A stretch of DNA of 49,663 nt from Gnetum montanum (lineage: Eukaryota > Streptophyta > Gnetopsida > Gnetales > Gnetaceae), in the NCBI GenBank assembly GCA_015680685.1, contig MNCI01006934.1, forward strand, positions 217,800 through 267,462, in the 5' to 3' direction. Below are positions 1-10,063 of the stretch, one piece after another. The position numbers and the translations under genes are program-made. The notes beneath the pieces are model-generated. The model saw only the letters and a list, made by a program, of their open reading frames with translations. It was not told the DNA's origin and ran no database searches. Numbering within the stretch: position 1 is the stretch's first letter; every line of letters starts with the position of its first letter.

Positions 1-158
1 ATAATGGGTGATCTTCTTGATCTTCTAGTTTTCACTCCACTACTTGTTCCCAATTCAAAAACTTTCTTTTGTTCTTCTTCTGATGAAGAATCAGTCTTAG
101 GATCTAGAATATCTTGTGAAACTTTGAAACTTTCCAAACTATCAATCTTCTTGGTCAT
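1..158 (-). pseudogene. N-terminal end of a gag-like reading frame, cut by the window edge
   Basis: An open frame starts at an ATG on the minus strand (CAT at 156-158) and stays open for 52 codons to the left edge. It begins MTKKIDSLESFK and contains an acidic Ser/Glu stretch (DSSSEEEQKK) followed by a basic SR-rich stretch (TRRSRRS). It lies about 100 nt downstream, in minus-strand sense, of a primer binding site (260-276) and an LTR edge (284). That is where the gag start of an LTR retrotransposon belongs. No gag domain is reached before the window ends, so the family comes from position only. Acidic and basic low-complexity N-termini are common in plant gag proteins. Whether the frame stays open further left cannot be seen. 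Confidence 0.5.
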
Positions 159-259
159 GAATTGAAAATAGTATCTAATTTCTTAAGCCTTTATAGTAAC
201 AAATAATGGTTGATGTGCTAAAGCTATAAGGCTTATGAACCTAGAGGCTGAATTTTCAG

Positions 260-276
260 CCCTCCTTCTAGCGCGA
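260..276 (-). other. Primer binding site of the left-edge LTR element
   Basis: On the minus strand this reads TCGCGCTAGAAGGAGGG, 7 nt inside the LTR edge at 284. Element C has the near-identical TGGCACTAGAAGGAGGG at 44245-44261, also just inside its LTR. The shared tail CTAGAAGGAGGG next to an LTR edge in two different elements supports a PBS. The priming tRNA was not assigned from memory. Confidence 0.65.
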
Positions 277-283
277 AAAGAAC

Positions 284-1750
284 TGTTGGTGACCATTTGG
301 GACGCGACCACCAACGAGTGTCCTCGAACAGGATTTAGGTGCATACTGGTCCCTGGCAACACCAAGGCCCAGATACCTCCAAATAGACTCAGTAGTTAAT
401 GTGAGTATGTGTGTGTGCTGTTGCGGCGTGCAGTTGTGAGAAATGTAACGATTACGTTGTGTGTAAACTACAAATGACTTACTTTAAAGAGATTCAGCCA
501 ACTTTGCCAAGTACTGTGAGTTGTTGAAAATTTCCTATTTTGTTCAACTACCTAGTCTACGCGGTTCTTATAATACCTACTTGTAACAAATAAGATTTTG
601 CAAAAACATTTGAGCACAACTCCGCAATCTACTCCTAACTTTCCCCAGAGAAAGAGATAGTTCCATAAGAAAACTAGAAATAGAGCGAGATTCGATGGAA
701 ATATATAGAAAAGAAAAGAAAGTAGATTTGTGTGGACCTCAAATATTTCAACAAGGTAAAATGAAACGAGTAAACACTTCGCAATAAAGCTATCCCAAAT
801 TCAATATCTATGAATTGTTCAAACTTCCAAGGCTCAAACAAGCAATTTCTTCAAGACCATACTACTATGCTACCAAAAATTGTTGCGTAAACTACCACGT
901 ACGAGACTCCATTTTGACTAGATAATAGATGTCAATGATTGCATTCAAACAGAACCTTTAAAAGACTTGACAATTTCTGATTGAAATACCATAGGAATTC
1001 ACTTTAAAGATAAAAAGAAGTTATTCTGGTCCCATCAAAATACTAAAGATTTTCTGAACCCTCTTGACTACTGAATTGTTCAACGGCATGACTACAAACA
1101 GAGGCTCTCTTACAACAATCCCAATAGCAGTTCCTATACGTTGCACAATAACAAAATTTACTACTAAAATGCTCTTAAGGCTTTTAAACACAAGCACTTC
1201 TATGGCAAAATTTTAATAGAAATTTCTATCGAGCAACAAGAACAGTAAGAGCAATCTAAAAATCCCAAAATTACTTGCCAAGGATTATACTATCTAAACC
1301 ACTAGCTAAAAAATTTAAACAAAACAAAAAATAAAATACAAAACTCACAGGACCATGACAAAGAGGCTGAAATCTTTACTCTAGCAAGCCATCTTACAAG
1401 CAATCGTTCACAATTTCTTCTTTACAAAGCTGTTCTCAAGACCCCAAGTGTGTCTCCATGTGAGAGCCCAAGTGTGATCCCAATATCTTCTCAAAAGTGT
1501 GATGTATGAGACCTCCCAAAAGTCCTCCTCTTCTTCAAAAAAATTGAGATTCAAATTGAGATTCCAATTTCCTCCCCTTTTTTCCTTTTTCTCCTTGACC
1601 CCTGAACCCTTTTTATAGGGTTCAAAGGTAGGTAGGTAAGTTACATATTCAAAAATATCTCACCTAAATTCTCTCCCAAGTAACTTGGCTAACCAATTAG
1701 AAGATTACTTGCCCAACAAGTTAGGAGGAAGTTATGTAGTTAGGGAGTTA
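284..1750 (-). repeat. 5' LTR of the left-edge minus-strand retrotransposon (right edge unresolved)
   Basis: The inner edge is set by TG at 284-285 next to the PBS. The LTR reads right to left and must include the minus-strand TATA box at 1611-1618, with upstream (U3) sequence further right. The true right edge, which should be a CA in plus sense, could not be fixed. It may lie anywhere from about 1.65 to 2.0 kb. There is no similarity by eye to the LTRs of elements A, B, C or D, so this is a separate family that shares only the PBS type with C. No second LTR is in the window. Confidence 0.5.
1611..1618 (-). promoter_or_regulatory. TATA box of the left-edge LTR
   Basis: On the minus strand the sequence is CCCTATAAAAAGGG, a good plant TATA context. 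Pyrimidine-rich plus-strand sequence at 1560-1605 becomes a purine-rich start region on the minus strand. It would drive transcription leftwards through R-U5 toward the PBS at 260-276. Confidence 0.5.
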
Positions 1751-2044
1751 GGAAGTTATACATAGAATTAGGAGAAATTTATGCTAACATTAATATTTAT
1801 ATTAAATGTAATTTGATATTACAAATAAATATTTTAAATATTTTAACATCAATATTGCAAATATTTTTATGGGTAGTAACTTATATATAATAATGGTTTA
1901 AAATAATATTTCATGACTTGGGACAATTAAAGGCAAGTTTTCTAAACCAAGACTTCACACTATAGGTACTTCATTAATGGTTATTATATCTATATGTATG
2001 TATATATGTTGATTAATTTGTTAGATATTTTAACCACCCGATGC
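1751..2044. other. AT-rich stretch, nothing recognised
   Basis: Very AT-rich sequence with runs of TAATATTT type. It may be the distal U3 of the left-edge LTR or flanking DNA. No reading frame or repeat structure could be supported. Confidence 0.4.
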
Positions 2045-3060
2045 TTAAGTTATAAACAAGTGGTAGTAATAAAATAATTTTACATACATCTTGGTGAAAG
2101 TGGTAGAGTTAATGAATGTGTTAAAATAATTCTTCTTTGTCTTCCTTGGTAAATCGCGTGGATAATCAGCAACAGTTCCAAAACAGCAAGCGTAATTGGC
2201 TGGTTCGTTTTCTCCTTTCTCTGCACAAAACCTGTAAGAACCAACACATGTTCTACCCAAGATCCAAAGTGCTGTATCAACCAAAATCGTATGTTTGAAC
2301 TACCACCGCACAATAAGGCCCTGCAAAATCGTAACCAACTGCCACTGTGGGAGAAGGTTCTGCAACTGCATCTGGCTCCATTATCGTGTGGTGTGATGTT
2401 CAATTGCTGAAGGAGAAGGGTTTTTCTTGAAGAACGATGTGTTGAACATACTATTTTAAACAGAGGGTTTCGGTTGCCAGAGATTTTCGTTTTGGCCCCA
2501 AATTGGCTTAGGGCTTCCTGTGTTTGTTAAATTTTTTCTGAATCGTCACCGCCATTGCCATTGATTATAGGACCAGGGGCTAATGTATTGTGGATCTGTG
2601 TCCAGCGAAACCGTAGGAACCTTCTGAGCCGTTGCAGCCCGCACAATAGAAACCACTACGTCCTGCAAAACTTAACATCAAAATCAGGGTTTCAACAAGG
2701 CGTGACTCCTTTCTCCGTGTATTTCGTAGATGAGGGTTTTGATTTTTTTTCACAAATAATATCCCTGCATTTATGGCAAAGATGTCTGTCTGCGCCACCA
2801 GGATGAATGTCGTGCGGTGGTTTGTGTAGGGTTTCAGTGCACCTTGGGATCGCCTCCAATTTTTTGCGCTTGTTTTGAATCAACATTTCAAGCAACATCA
2901 ATGGTTGCGGTGTAGAGCAATGGCTGTGGCGGTGTTTGTTGGCTTGGTCGTGATCTTGCGGTGGCCGTGTATTTCCCAGGAACACCGTGGTCTTTCTTTC
3001 CCTTCACTGATTGCTGCATAATCTTTCAAAACAACCGAGGCGTTGCTGATTTTTGTTTAA
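2045..3060. other. GC-richer patch of unknown origin, possible captured gene fragment
   Basis: This kilobase is visibly richer in G+C and CG dinucleotides than anything around it, with several ORFs of 72-107 codons on both strands. On the minus strand a short frame from an ATG at 2384 (MEPDAVAEPSPTVAV) follows a leader-like CT/CA-rich stretch, but it stops after about 35 codons. The words CCGCACAATA and CCTGCAAAA occur together twice, near 2305-2330 and 2637-2672, so part of it is an internal duplication. Another minus-strand frame (2692-2985) carries an isolated CHKC pair. No family was recognised. It could be a gene fragment, a non-autonomous DNA transposon or a promoter-like region. Confidence 0.3.
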
Positions 3061-4041
3061 TTTCTGATTTGCAAGGAGTTTCAAATGTTATCTTAAGGAT
3101 ATGACCGAGTTTAACAACCAGGATCTGTAACTTAGTGCCTTCCACGTAAATAACATACTTCCTTCCTTGCTATATTACTATCCTCTGATCTTTAATAAAG
3201 GAATAATCTAGCACTTTCATCTTGTACCCAGAAGGCTTCAACATCAAATTCTTTACCAGTGAATCAATCTTCTAAAAACACCCATCAACCCTCAACACTA
3301 AAGCTGTAATTTACTTGTAAATTTACAACCATAGATTCCTCCAATTTTGAATAAAATATTTCAACTATTCCATGGAATGGCCAAATGTGCCAACAACTAC
3401 CTCTAGTGAACATAGATGATGGAGCTAGATCCAACATCAGTTTATTAATCATCATTAAGTGTCTTGGCCTCGAAAAATAGTTCACATACTTCAACCCCAA
3501 CTCTATTTTACTTTTGTTTAGTAGAGCTAAAATATAGATCATATGCTTGATTGAATTACCTTTCCTAGTATGAAACTATGTCACTTTGGGAGCTATTTTT
3601 GTGGTAATTAGGGATTCCTTAAGGATAAATGATATCTTAGAAATGCCATAGTTAGCTTTTCATCACATAGTTTTCTCACCTATACACTAAGAGATACACA
3701 TTTCATGTAAGGATAGGAAAACTAATTATTCATGCTCATCCTGAAGTCCTTATCATCTCTAGCATAGACATGTTAGAGAAAACTATGCCAGGCTTCCAAC
3801 TCATTCTCATGGATCAAATGTCATCATCGGAACAAACTAATGATCCCAATCTTAGCATCCCATGATCATCTAATTTTTACAAATTCATAGATCTAGGTTT
3901 TGATGAAATAGCCATTAATCTTAATTATCCCGAAACCTAACCATCATTATCTTGCTTATCCTCAAGTCATTATCAACCTAACCACCACCATGCTAAGCTA
4001 GGAGCATATTGTTATCTATAATTAACATTCAGAATTATCAA
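3061..4041. other. No gene recognised; probably upstream remains of the relict polyprotein
   Basis: AT-rich sequence with frequent stops in all frames. It lies directly upstream of the plus-strand integrase relict at 4042-4272, so it may be eroded pol sequence, but I could not identify reverse transcriptase or integrase core motifs. A minus-strand frame of 85 codons at 3285-3542 has no recognisable content. Confidence 0.3.
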
Positions 4042-4272
4042 TGTCTATGCAACGTCACCATGACAAGTAGGTTAGACTAAGAGAAATGAAGGAAGGTGAT
4101 CTTGTCATGCAGCACTTTCCTAATGCCAAGACATCCAAATTCTCTTCAAATTGGTAGGGTTCCTTTAATGTTCTTAAAAATCTTGGTAATGTAGCATACT
4201 AATTGATAGACTCATATGGAAATCAATGTCCAAATACTGTGAATAGAACCTACTTTAAATGATATTACATTT
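4042..4272 (+). pseudogene. Ty3/gypsy integrase C-terminal domain relict
   Basis: In the frame of the ATG at 4086 the translation runs MQRHHDK, stop, VRLREMKEGDLVMQHFPN, then SNW, stop, GSFNVLKNLGNVAY, stop, and ends near NRTYFK, stop, YY. This is the pattern of the gypsy integrase C-terminal module (basic helix, then G-D-L-V, then NWxGP(Y/F)xV, a G-x-(A/V)-Y-x-L strand and a terminal N-x-x-x-L-K-x-Y-Y). The stops sit mostly where Trp or Gln is expected. The catalytic core is not recognisable upstream. It belongs to a plus-strand element distinct from A, B, C and D, and a possible 3' LTR follows about 320 bp downstream. Confidence 0.75.
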
Positions 4273-4595
4273 GAGATAAAAGAAAAAGAAAAATAAAGAA
4301 ATTCATCAAGTTTGCTCTAACTCTTACCTCTTATTTTACTTATGTTTTATTGCATCACTTTTGATTCCCTCTTTATCTTAATTTTCATCCTCTCTCTATC
4401 TATTTCTCTTTTTATATTTTATGCTATTATTTTTTTATATCTCTATCATGTAACTTTCTCTATTTTTCCAATCTTCACTTATTCCATTCTACTAATACTT
4501 CTTTCACATCATGCTATGATAAGGATGTTTATCAATGACCTTCCTCATGCATAGAACAAATGAGTATTCTATCATTTTTATTTCATGTGAGGGTG

Positions 4596-5150
4596 TGTTA
4601 AGCTTAAGTGGGATAGGAAGAAAATCTATCAATTCATCAATTTATTAATCATTAATATTATTAGTGTGTGGGATTTAGCCATGCCTCACTTATGTGGCAT
4701 ATGATAGGAATCTTATTGGTTTTGGACAATTGGGATATATCATACAAATCACAATGTGATCAATCATAAGTTTTGAGGATGATGTTGAGTGGATTGCCAA
4801 GAACACTTGTGTATATCGTTGTGTTCAATAAATATAAAATATATTATAATACATATGATACAAATAGAAACTCATGTTTCCACGGTGTAAGGTTGAGAAA
4901 ATATTTATAATCTTATGTTTTATAATTTTTATGGATTTTATTATTATGAGATATAAATAAACAATTATAAACATACATGCATTGCAATCCCAATTAGGGA
5001 TAGGAGAAATGCTTCTATTACAATCCCCCATGGAATAGGTGCAACACCACATACACACACACATACACATAAATGAAAATACAAATAAAATGAATCTTAG
5101 TGATAACCTCAATAGTCAACATCATGTTGCATAGTTGTAATCTCCTTGAG
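4596..5150 (+). repeat. Candidate 3' LTR of the relict plus-strand element
   Basis: A short purine-rich run TGTGAGGGTG (about 4586-4595) is followed by TGTTAAGCTTAAGTGG. This is the polypurine-tract-then-TG arrangement seen where 3' LTRs begin. It lies downstream of the integrase relict in the same orientation, after about 320 bp of AT-rich 3' tail. The region holds an AATAAATATAAAATA stretch near 4830 and a CA-rich microsatellite at about 5044-5072. The 3' edge is a guess, and no matching 5' LTR was found in the window. Confidence 0.4.
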
Positions 5151-6224
5151 TAAGGCTGAATCATCAAAGCTTATGAAGATAAAAAAATAAATAAATATTT
5201 TTATGGTTTTAATTTTTTATAGTGTTTTTGATGTTTTAATATTTAAGGAATCAATGATGAAAAAATAAGGAAAGAACTATAAGCTTTATTTACTATGCAA
5301 ACACTAGACTTTGCATCGAACAAATGGTTCTAGGCTACATAAGCATGGTAGCACCTTGACAAATTCTAGCCATACTTGTAAAAGCAACAAATCAAAACAT
5401 ACATAAAATAGAAAATGAATCACTTACTCAAGGGTGAAAAATCTCTTCACATAAAATCAAATGCCAAAGTTCCAAATAAAATGCTTCAAACTAAGTTCAT
5501 TTCATATGAAGGTTACCGTAGGTATTTTTTATTTTTGCAACATAATGATAGGGGTTTGATCACATCCATGTGTTAATGGAGGTTTTTCAGTGTGGCCTAG
5601 ACATCTTAGAGTACATCAAACATGGAAAAAGAGGCAAAGTACTAAAACCAAGGCATCAAGTTAGTATCTCAATGCACCTACGTTGATGCAGGGTATGCAT
5701 TGACATAGGGAAGCCAGTGTATCCCTACCATCATACTTTGTCCTTATTCTCCTAGATGAAAGACATGAGGCCTAGGAACATGTCAAATCCTTCTATAAAT
5801 ATTTAAACAAAGCTAGAAACTTCTCGATAAGCCCAAAATATGCTCCAAACCTACAAGTATAAGTTGGAAGGAAAGGATGCATAACTAGGAGATAAAAACC
5901 TTAACCATGCATGTGAAGATCATAAACACTAGGTGTATAAGATATAAATGAAATCTAGGGCTTATAATTGACTTACAAAATGCCACTCAATGACTCATCA
6001 TACCTCCATAACTTAGTAAAGATAATCCCATAGCTTTAAAACCAAAAAAACAAGATTGGAACTAGACATGATACATGATTAATGTAGAGCATACAATGGA
6101 TAAATGTACAGATCATGACTCTGTTATAACAGAGTACAAGCCACTTTATTAATAATGCTATGGAGTTGCGACTAAGAGAAGAATCCTCCTAACACACTTT
6201 CTTGGTAGGGAAAGAAGATGAAAG
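5151..6224. other. No gene recognised; contains an 18-bp perfect palindrome
   Basis: AT-rich DNA without a supportable reading frame. At 6118-6135 the sequence ACTCTGTTATAACAGAGT is its own reverse complement. It could be a regulatory dyad, a relic of a small inverted-repeat element or chance. No flanking terminal repeats were seen. Confidence 0.35.
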
Positions 6225-7215
6225 CACAAAGTGCATACATGTGAAATCTCTATAGTTGTGCTTCTAAATCTATCATCCTTGCTTGGAGTTATTAGTTTTT
6301 CTCATGCATCAATAGTTGCTCTTGCAAGAGTGCTTATCACTATTTCTCATCATTAGCCTTGAACTACTCATGACTCCTCCTAGCCTATAAGAGCTCACAT
6401 TGGGCTACATCTAGTTTGATTGCCACTCGATGAAGTTTCTCTTCTACCTCTACACATGATCAACCCATAGAAGTTTAGACCACATAAAGATGTCTTATCC
6501 ATTTCATCTGCACATCCTCTTCAACTTTCTTGAGTATTCTCTTAAGGAAAAAATAGTTTAACCCATACCATTTTGGACCAAGGGAAGTTTTAATATCTTC
6601 ACCTTAGCTTTATTCATGTTAAAGGCCTCTAGCATGATCCTTGACCTAAGCTTAGGCTCAGTCTATTGAATATGTGACCACCAATTTTTTACTGGTTCAT
6701 TTGGGAAGCTTGTAGTCCATGAAATTTTCCATATGAAAATAAGCATAGGAAATCTAGAAATGAAGGTCATGGCACCACCAAAAACTATGTTTTACTAGAA
6801 TTAATCTACCTCATATCAATACCGTGTGAAGGGTTGGGTGATACAGTCATATAAGCCCTATTGTTGCAGCAACTCCTTAAGATTAAGAGGATTAACCTTA
6901 AGGAACTAATAATAATTTTTCTCTTCATGAGCACCCATAGCCTTTTGAATGTCATCTACATCCTCTTCATCATCTTCAGTTGGCTTCTTAGGAACTTGTT
7001 TGGTTACTTGCTACTGCACACATGCTTAATCCAAGGATTGAGAACTTAACTACTTGCCTCCTAATCTACTTTGAATGGAGGCATTTCTAGAGTATAACCT
7101 ACAGGCTCTAGAACAGGGCTTGTAGGCTTCAAATTTATGGATCAAATTTCTTCCTCCTTTTCCTCTTTATGAACTAATGGTTCTTGTAAAGATTTTTAAA
7201 TAAATGTATGAGATT
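6225..7215 (-). pseudogene. Decayed ORF of unknown family with acidic N-part and coiled-coil C-part
   Basis: One minus-strand frame can be followed for about 300 codons across many stops, nearly all TAG/TAA at positions where Gln fits the surrounding sequence. The N-terminal part is Lys/Pro and Asp/Glu rich (VPKKPTEDDEEDVDDIQKA, about 6920-6980). The middle is hydrophobic and Trp-rich (MTFISRFPMLIFIW; NEPVKNWWSHIQ). The C-terminal third is a heptad-like Leu/Glu/Gln region (VEEKLHRVAIKLDVAQCELL; QARMIDLEAQL; about 6240-6480). The composition is that of a real protein. I do not recognise the family: a gag-like or transposon-encoded accessory protein is possible. The left end near 6225 and right end near 7215 are approximate, and at least one frameshift is likely near 7020. 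Confidence 0.45.
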
Positions 7216-7899
7216 GTGTGACCTCAACCCTCCTTGGTCTATAGAGCTTGAATCACAATCACCCCCAATATGATTAGCTATGAAATATGCTAAAAAGTAA
7301 GTGAGTTTTCCCTAGGCATCATACTACCATTATAAAATTATGCCCAAGAAAAATGATAAATAAAACCCTTCTAAAATACTTTAAAAACATCATCATACCT
7401 ATTAAAATATGGTGTTCATGGATAAGAATGGATGAGGTAGAAATGTTTAAATAACAACAAAAAGTAATAAATGCATACCCAAAGTAGTGTCTCTCCCTCA
7501 TGACTAAGTTATAAGTTACCAAGCTTGAACCACTACAAGAATACCAAGGGTATGAAGACCAATGAAGAGGGATAGAAAACTTATTCTCAATCCACTTGCA
7601 AGGTGAAAATTTTAGCAAAATTTTGCATGTTTTTAAGCCATCAAAACAAATGAAGAGAGGAAAACACAAATGATAAAGTGTAAGGCATTTTTTGAGATCT
7701 CCCACTATATATAGAATTCTCAACACTGGGGGTGGGGATGCATTGGTGCAGGGGTGCATCAACACATCCTCCCAATTAAAGATAAATTATCTAACTCTAA
7801 TCCCATGTCCTCAACTTACCTATCACTACTACTAGAGTACCGTTCAAGGCCTGTATCATGTCAAAATCACCTAGGATTAACCTCATAAGGTATACAAGG
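7216..7899. other. No gene supported; one long minus-strand frame of doubtful meaning
   Basis: A 148-codon open frame on the minus strand (7319-7765) is rich in Phe, Leu, Ile and Cys and matches nothing I know. Its composition is what AT-rich DNA gives by chance. A minus-strand TATATATAG near 7705 followed by a G-rich run could be an old promoter or LTR border. Neither is well supported. Confidence 0.25.
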
Positions 7900-8885
7900 A
7901 ACAAAACAAGAAGAGCATAATAAACTTATCTTAGAAAACATCACGGGTCATGGAAAAAGAGCCAATTGGTTAATTTGTGAAATTCCATGAACTTAGGGCT
8001 AGAAAAGAGAGGTTAGAATAGTAGGAGAATGATTATAACATCAAGAATAGTAAAATATAGGTACAATTCAGATGGATCAATAGAGTTTAGCATGGTTAAA
8101 CCTTGAAGTACAAAGGATCAATTTACACAAGTGGCAGACCAATCAAGTGTCATATGTAGTCCAACCCTTACCATCACTAGGAGATAAGCCTTGGATAAGT
8201 CACATATGATGCTTACCCACCAAGAATTCATAAGTGAGTCCTCCTCAAAGTAGGTACTTTCCTTTATTACCATTATAAAACTTGTTGATGAGACATCCAT
8301 GGATTTTCAAACACTAGTGATACATTAGTATTAAATGTGATTACATCTCCTTGAATGACTAGATCTTATTCTTTATGTTACTCGATCAACCTCCTACCAT
8401 AAACAACCATGAACAAGACAGGAATAGAAGAGATGAAGAATTAATAATGGATGAGAGGGAAGGAATCGAGTGAAACATCACCAAATCCCTAGCCAACCAT
8501 TCAATTAGCTCATGAGGCACATGATCATATTCTACACTTGACAAGATATCTATTATAGCATCCTTTCACTACTACTCATCCACACAATAGAAATCGATCT
8601 TCAAGTCTCCTTTCCAAGTTCACATTCATACTAACCTCATCCAATTCCATATAGCCTTGATTATCCCATGCTCTAATAATTAGTATAGACCAAACCAAGG
8701 CAACATGTCATCAAACATGCAAAAGTTAAGATTCCAATTTGGTTTTCCTCCATTCATGCACATGTGCATAGCAAGCTCCCAAAATTCATCAATCCTCTTT
8801 ATTGTGCTAATGATCCCACATCCAACAAAAAGCATAATACCATAACCATCAAGAGAAAATATTTTGGATTTAAACTTGATCAAGG
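7900..8885 (-). pseudogene. Second decayed ORF of unknown family
   Basis: The minus-strand frame from the ATG at 8883 reads MIKFKSKIFSLDGYGIMLF and continues for 67 codons to DDMLPWFGLY. It carries on past stops through GDLKIDFYCVDE (near 8600), DAIIDILSSVEYDHVPHELI and EWLARDLVMFHSIPSL (near 8480). A further piece in another frame is open at 8118-8300. The alternation of charged and hydrophobic residues, and stops at plausible Gln/Trp sites, suggest ancient coding DNA. No domain is recognised. It lies upstream, in minus-strand sense, of the frame at 6225-7215, so both could be parts of one old element, but that link is inference. Confidence 0.3.
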
Positions 8886-9306
8886 CTTAGATTAAGAATG
8901 AAGATTATGAATCCTTGGAAAAAATGATTAAGGACTTAGGTAGAAGAAAAATTTTAAGGTTCACAAAGAAAAAGAATTTTGGTTCTTCATGACCATGAGT
9001 AGGGATGGGCAAGAGAGTATCTTGGACTATAACTTTATGAGAAGAAAACTGATTTTGTTGAACATGCAAATGTTTGCATAGGCATAGTTTCAATAATTAG
9101 TCTATCTTTGGTGTGAGAAAGTGTGAGATCAGCTTGAATGGTAAAAAAACCAATTTGTACAACCAATAAGCTTGAAAGTACATTGCTCTTTCCATCACCT
9201 CTTCCCTCTTTTCTCTATTTTTTTTTAATTTTCTTTTCTTTTCATTATCATATTTTTTTTCTTATATACATTTCTTTTCATTTTTATTTCTTTCATAGGA
9301 AGAGGG

Positions 9307-10051
9307 TGATGAGTGGTTAGGTACCCCTCCATCCAATCATACGAATCGCTAGGGCATTTATGTACAAATCAGTCAAATTTCATGGACCTATAGTCCTCTA
9401 GTATATTAGTTCTTCTAGGAAGTGAAATGGGCATTGAGAACATTTATTGTCTTCCCAACTACACTTGTGAAGTTTAAGGGTATGGTTTAAGTGTAGTTGA
9501 GGTACATGATTTTTATCATTTTATGTTTTATAAGTTTATCACCTACAACAAGAATAAAAGGTAGAGGAATTCAATATCTAATTATTCTACTATCTATCTA
9601 GCCTAACACAAGTAACCACCCCACTTTCTTGAACATAGCCTGAACACATATAATGCTATTGGGTTACCAAATTTTAAGCATTGTTGGGTTACCAAGTACT
9701 ATATGTATGCTCAAAGTGGTCATGCTCGTGTTCATTAACAACTAGAAATTAATTGCTTAATTGAAATGCAATAAAGTAAAGTGCATTAAAAGAAACATTA
9801 ATCTATTTTTAGTGCTACAAGGATTGTCAAAAGAGTTCATTTTTATTCCTGTCACATTGTTGCACTCAGGTACATCAGTGTTTGAACAAAGAACCATATA
9901 CACTTAAACTCCTTCTATGGGCACTTAGAAAATATTCTAACTCTAGAGAGGATAAACTAAAGCATATACTCCTTGAAATTGGATACCCGACATCACATCA
10001 AGATCCATTGAATACCCAACATTAGAGCAAATGAACAAATACACTTCATCA
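9307..10051 (-). repeat. 3' LTR of element D
   Basis: The left edge TGATGAGTGG and right edge ACTTCATCA give a TG...CA repeat of 745 bp. Reverse-complemented, it aligns by eye along its length with the LTRs of A and B. Shared blocks include the outer GGTACCCC...TCCAACCATACGAATC, the central block around 'TTTGTTC(G)AACACTGATGTACC', and 'GACAATCCTTG(C/T)A' followed by 'AATAGATTAATGTTTC'. Part of the U3 TTGGGTACCC-type motifs survive near 9980-10025. It is shorter than the 826-851 bp LTRs of A, so it has internal deletions. Confidence 0.88.
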
Positions 10052-10063
10052 TACCCCCACAAC
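10052..10063 (-). other. Polypurine tract of element D
   Basis: On the minus strand GTTGTGGGGGTA runs directly into the 3' LTR (TGATGAAG...). Element A has ATTGTGAGGGTA in the same place before its 3' LTR at 35888. This is where plus-strand DNA synthesis would be primed. Confidence 0.75.

Noticed and set aside
7319-7765. A 148-codon minus-strand ORF with hydrophobic segments resembling a membrane protein
   Set aside because: The Phe/Leu/Ile/Cys bias is what AT-rich DNA gives. No motif or partner was found.
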